Shown here piece after piece: positions 60,680-64,000 of a stretch of DNA of 64,000 nt. Every line of letters begins with the position of its first letter. Positions within the stretch are counted from its first letter, which is position 1. The notes below the pieces were generated by a model that made no database searches, had not been told where the DNA came from, and saw only the letters and a list, made by a program, of their open reading frames with translations. Source of the stretch: Echria macrotheca (lineage: Eukaryota; Ascomycota; Sordariomycetes; Sordariales; Schizotheciaceae); assembly GCA_030411725.1 (NCBI GenBank), contig MU839828.1, positions 1,922,001 through 1,986,000 of the forward strand, read 5' to 3'. A program made the translations under genes and the position numbers.

Positions 60680-63600
60680 ATGGCCCGTCCGCAGACCCTC
60701 ACGCTCCCCCTCATCACGCTCCCCCGAGGTAATGTCCTTCTCCCCGGCGTGGTGCAGCGCATCGCTGTGTCATCGACGCGTCCCGACATCGCCTCGCTTC
60801 TCGCCGCCGTCTACACGCGCGCCGCCTCCAAGTCGCCCAACGCTCGCATCGATTCCATCCCCATCGCCTGTGTGCCCCTATCCTCGCCCCTTCTCGGCCC
60901 CAGCGGACAGCTGCTCATCAAGGATGGCGACCAACCGGCAAAATCAGACCGCCCCGACGCCGACCCGAGCAAGCCGACCAAGGCCGACCTCTTTGCATGG
61001 GGCGTTGCCGCCAAGATCACCGGCGTCGAAGGCCGCGGCACCGGCGAGTTCACCTTGCTCGTAGAAGGAGTCGCCCGAATCCGCATAGATAAGTTGTTTT
61101 CGGACAAGGCATATCTGGAGGTCAAGGTGTCCTACTATCCTGAGGCTGGTACGCTGCTGCCCAACCTATACTGTCGTGAAGACCACGCTAACCGCCGCCA
61201 GAACTTTCGTCGCTGGATGCTCCCCTCGAGCAGCTTTTCGTCCGTCTAAAGGTTCTATCGCAGGAATTGGTCGCCATCCTTAGGTTTTCTGGTATCCTAC
61301 CGCGCGCTGGAAGCACGCCGGGCCTGTCTCCGCTCCTCGCTCGGCGCCTAAGCCTCTTCATCAACAAGCAGACGCAACCCGGTGCCCTGGCCGACTTCAT
61401 GGCGAACATTATCGAGTGCTCGTATGAGGAGAGGCTCCAAGTGCTGGCGCTGCTCGATGTCAAGGACCGTGTAGTCGTGGTGATTGAGCTTCTGGGGAGG
61501 CAGGTGGGTAATATCAAGAATAACATGAAGCTCACCGACACCACAACCATGGACATGCCGTTTCCCACCGGTCCTGATTCCGCCAAGGAGATACAAATTA
61601 TTCGAAAGCCTGCACAGCCTAGGATGCCCCCCAAGGTCACGACCATGACCTGGAGTCCTTTTTTACCGAGCATGTTCGGCCCCATGGGCCTGCCCGGTGG
61701 TAATCCAGATGCCGAGGAGGCAAATGAGATTGAGGAATTAAAAAAGAGACTCGATGCCGCCAAACTGACACCCGAGGCTGCCAAAGTCGCCGATAGAGAG
61801 ATCAAGAGGCTCCAGAAGATACCTCCCGCACAAAGCGAGCACGCCGTGATTCGAGCATACCTCGAGACGCTCGCCGAAATTCCCTGGTCTGCGACTACGA
61901 ACGACCGCCTCGACCCTCAGACTCTCACCAAAGCGAGAAAGCAGCTGGACGATGACCACTACGGTCTGGAGAAAGTCAAGAAGCGCCTTCTAGAGTACCT
62001 TGCAGTCCTGAGGCTGAAACAATCCATCAACGACGATGTGGATGCCCAGATCAAACAAGCTGAGCAGCAAATGCCCGCGCCAGAAGCCGTCGGGGGCGAA
62101 AACGGCACGCGGGCAGCGCCGGATACGAGTCTCGAAGAGAAGATCAGGGCTAACAGCGCGAAGCTCGAGGTGCTGAAGAGCAAGCGTATGGTGGATAAGT
62201 CCCCAATTCTCCTGCTCGTCGGTCCTCCAGGTGTCGGCAAGACAAGCCTCGCACGCTCGGTCGCGATTGCACTTGGCAGGAAATTTCACCGCATTTCCCT
62301 CGGTGGTGTCAGAGACGAGGCCGAAATTCGTGGTCACAGACGCACGTACGTAGCGGCCATGCCCGGACTCATTGTCCAGGGGCTGAAGAAGGTCGGTGTA
62401 GCGAATCCGGTTTTCCTCCTGGATGAGATTGACAAGATCGGCCGGTCCAGCAACCACGGCGACCCGTCAGCGGCAATGCTCGAGGTGTTGGATCCCGAGC
62501 AGAATTCCGCCTTTACAGATCATTACGTCAACATACCGATCGACTTGAGCAAGGTGCTCTTCATCGCCACGGCCAATAGTCTCGATACCATCCCGCCGCC
62601 GTTGCTGGACCGCATGGAGACCATCTTCATTCCTGGCTATACCACATTGGAGAAACGGCATATCGCTACCCAGCATTTGATTCCGAAGCAGGTCCGGGTG
62701 AACGGCCTCAGGCCGGACCAGGTGGTCTTCCCAGAGGAGGTGGTGTCCAAGGTTATCGAATCCTACACCCGAGAGGCTGGGGTTCGGAATCTGGAACGCG
62801 AGATCTCATCGGTTCTCCGTGGCAAGGCTGTGGAATTCGCCGATGCAAAAGACTCCGGTCACCTGGAAAGGTATCAACCGACGCTCACGGTGGATGATCT
62901 GGAAAAGTTCCTGGGCGTCGAGAAGTTCGAGGAGGAGATTGCCGAGAAGACGAGCCGGCCAGGGATCGTGACGGGCCTCGTAGCATACAGTTCCGGGGGC
63001 AATGGCAGCATACTCTTCATTGAGGTCGCCGACATGCCGGGCAAGGGCACGCTACAGCTAACGGGAAAGCTGGGCGACGTGCTGAAGGAGAGCGTCGAGG
63101 TGGCACTGACATGGGTCAAGGCGCACGCATACGAGCTGGGCCTGACACAGAGTCCTACAGAGAACATTATGAAGGACAGGAGCATCCACGTGCACTGCCC
63201 GTCGGGATCCATCCCCAAGGACGGACCCAGCAGCGGCATCGCGCAAGCCATTGCCTTGATCTCGCTGTTTTCCGGAAGGGCGGTACCGCCTACCATGGCC
63301 ATGACGGTAAGCTTCTTTTCTCTTTTCGGCGTGGTGGGAAATCCTTGGGATATCATTGGCACACAAATGTCATTTTACGTGCGTTTCGCTTGGCACCACT
63401 TTCGTTGCTGACACGACGTGTAACCAGGGCGAAATCTCCCTCCGCGGACGCGTAACGGCGGTAGGGGGTATCAAGGAGAAGCTCATCGGAGCGTTGCGTG
63501 CCGGGGTCAAGACAGTGCTGCTGCCGGCCCAGAACCGAAAGGACGTCAAGGATCTGCCGCGTGAAGTGATTGACGGCTTGGAGATTATTCACGTCAGGTA

Positions 63601-63764
63601 TGCACGACATCCTTCTAGTGCTGTCTCGTTTGGGCTTGTCTCGTGTGACTGTTTCCGTTGCTAACGGTCATCCTAGTCATATCTGGGAGGCCATCCGCTA
63701 CGTCTGGCCGGATGGCTATTGGCCCAGCGAGGACGAAGTCCCTGCCGTCCAGAGCAAGCTGTAA
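60680..63764 (+). CDS. Lon protease, peroxisomal type (PTS1 SKL)
   Basis: An ATP-dependent AAA+ protease for peroxisomal matrix quality control. Four exons: 60680-61148, 61202-63306, 63428-63597 and 63677-63764, for 943 aa. The N-terminal LON substrate domain starts [16 protein letters not shown]. Intron 1 (61149-61201) joins [19 protein letters not shown]; without it the frame would end early. Walker A GPPGVGKT is at residues 497-504, Walker B FLLDEIDK follows, then the protease domain with PKDGPSSG (catalytic Ser833) and GGIKEK (catalytic Lys). The last exon ends QSKL, a canonical PTS1, and there is no mitochondrial presequence, which separates it from the mitochondrial Pim1-type Lon. No breaks were seen. 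Confidence 0.96.
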
Positions 63765-64000
63765 TTTCGAACATGTGTTTTGAGTATTGTTTGTTTGATA
63801 CTGCATAAGCGAGTCCTCGGACGAGACGGACGGGTACATGGCATTGGGAGCGTTAGGCATTGTCCCTTTTTCATTGTTTTGTCAGCAGGTTAGATTGCAT
63901 TGGGAAAGATTGTCCAAGCATAGCATATACAGAAGGTATTTAGGGGTTATGCCATGGAAGAAGAAACGACAGCATTGTAATGTAGATAAAAGACACTGGT
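63765..64000. other. Window end: Lon 3' flank
   Basis: The last 236 bp follow the Lon stop codon. It is AT-rich, with no start of another gene visible. Confidence 0.5.

Overview
The window is ordinary nuclear DNA from a filamentous ascomycete (Pezizomycotina). The evidence is short 45-60 nt introns with GT...CTAAC...AG signals, gene spacing of roughly 2 kb, a GC-rich coding bias, and a Ku70/Sec1/Rpn1/Syo1 gene set whose proteins look like Sordariomycete versions. I favour Sordariomycetes, perhaps Sordariales; this is inferred from remembered protein families, not from a search. I annotate 26 protein-coding genes and one intron-containing tRNA gene. I rebuilt the exon structures by hand and checked that each keeps frame; exceptions are stated in the entries.

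Left third (1-25.1 kb): ferrochelatase (cut by the left edge) diverges from KU70. Then come a large protein with a central Zn2Cys6 cluster and a prion-like tail, a mitochondrial PPR-like protein, LSM4, tRNA-Ala(AGC), a Gvp36-type BAR protein, mitochondrial N-acetylglutamate synthase, a 6PGDH-like NAD(P) oxidoreductase, the proteasome base subunit RPN1, and a long CSC1/OSCA-type cation channel.

Middle third (25.1-45.8 kb): an FAD-dependent monooxygenase, a small CYSTM protein, the riboflavin enzyme RIB7, an NCS1 purine-cytosine permease, the exocytic SM protein SEC1, isopentenyl-diphosphate isomerase, a GNAT acetyltransferase, RPA2, and a DUF202 membrane protein. The last intron of the DUF202 gene holds a 10-N assembly gap embedded in homopolymer junk. 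This third also has the longest gene-free stretches (about 1.5-1.8 kb).

Right third (45.8-64 kb): a type II membrane glycosyltransferase-2-like protein, the ribosomal-protein chaperone SYO1, a DNAJC8/Spf31-like J protein, the helicase DBP10, a MATE transporter with a long acidic N-terminus and a dileucine motif, a small secreted cysteine-rich protein in a gene-poor pocket, and a peroxisomal Lon protease ending in SKL.

The genes are mostly housekeeping and do not form one pathway. SYO1 and DBP10 both serve 60S ribosome biogenesis, and KU70 and RPA2 both serve DNA repair, but there is no operon-like unit or biosynthetic cluster. I found no transposon, CRISPR array or convincing new multi-gene system. 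The items most worth a second look are the Zn2Cys6/prion-like protein, the small secreted protein, several unusual splice features (start codon in a 3-4 nt coding exon, a GC-AG intron, an in-frame retainable intron, competing acceptors), and the assembly defect at 45.4 kb.
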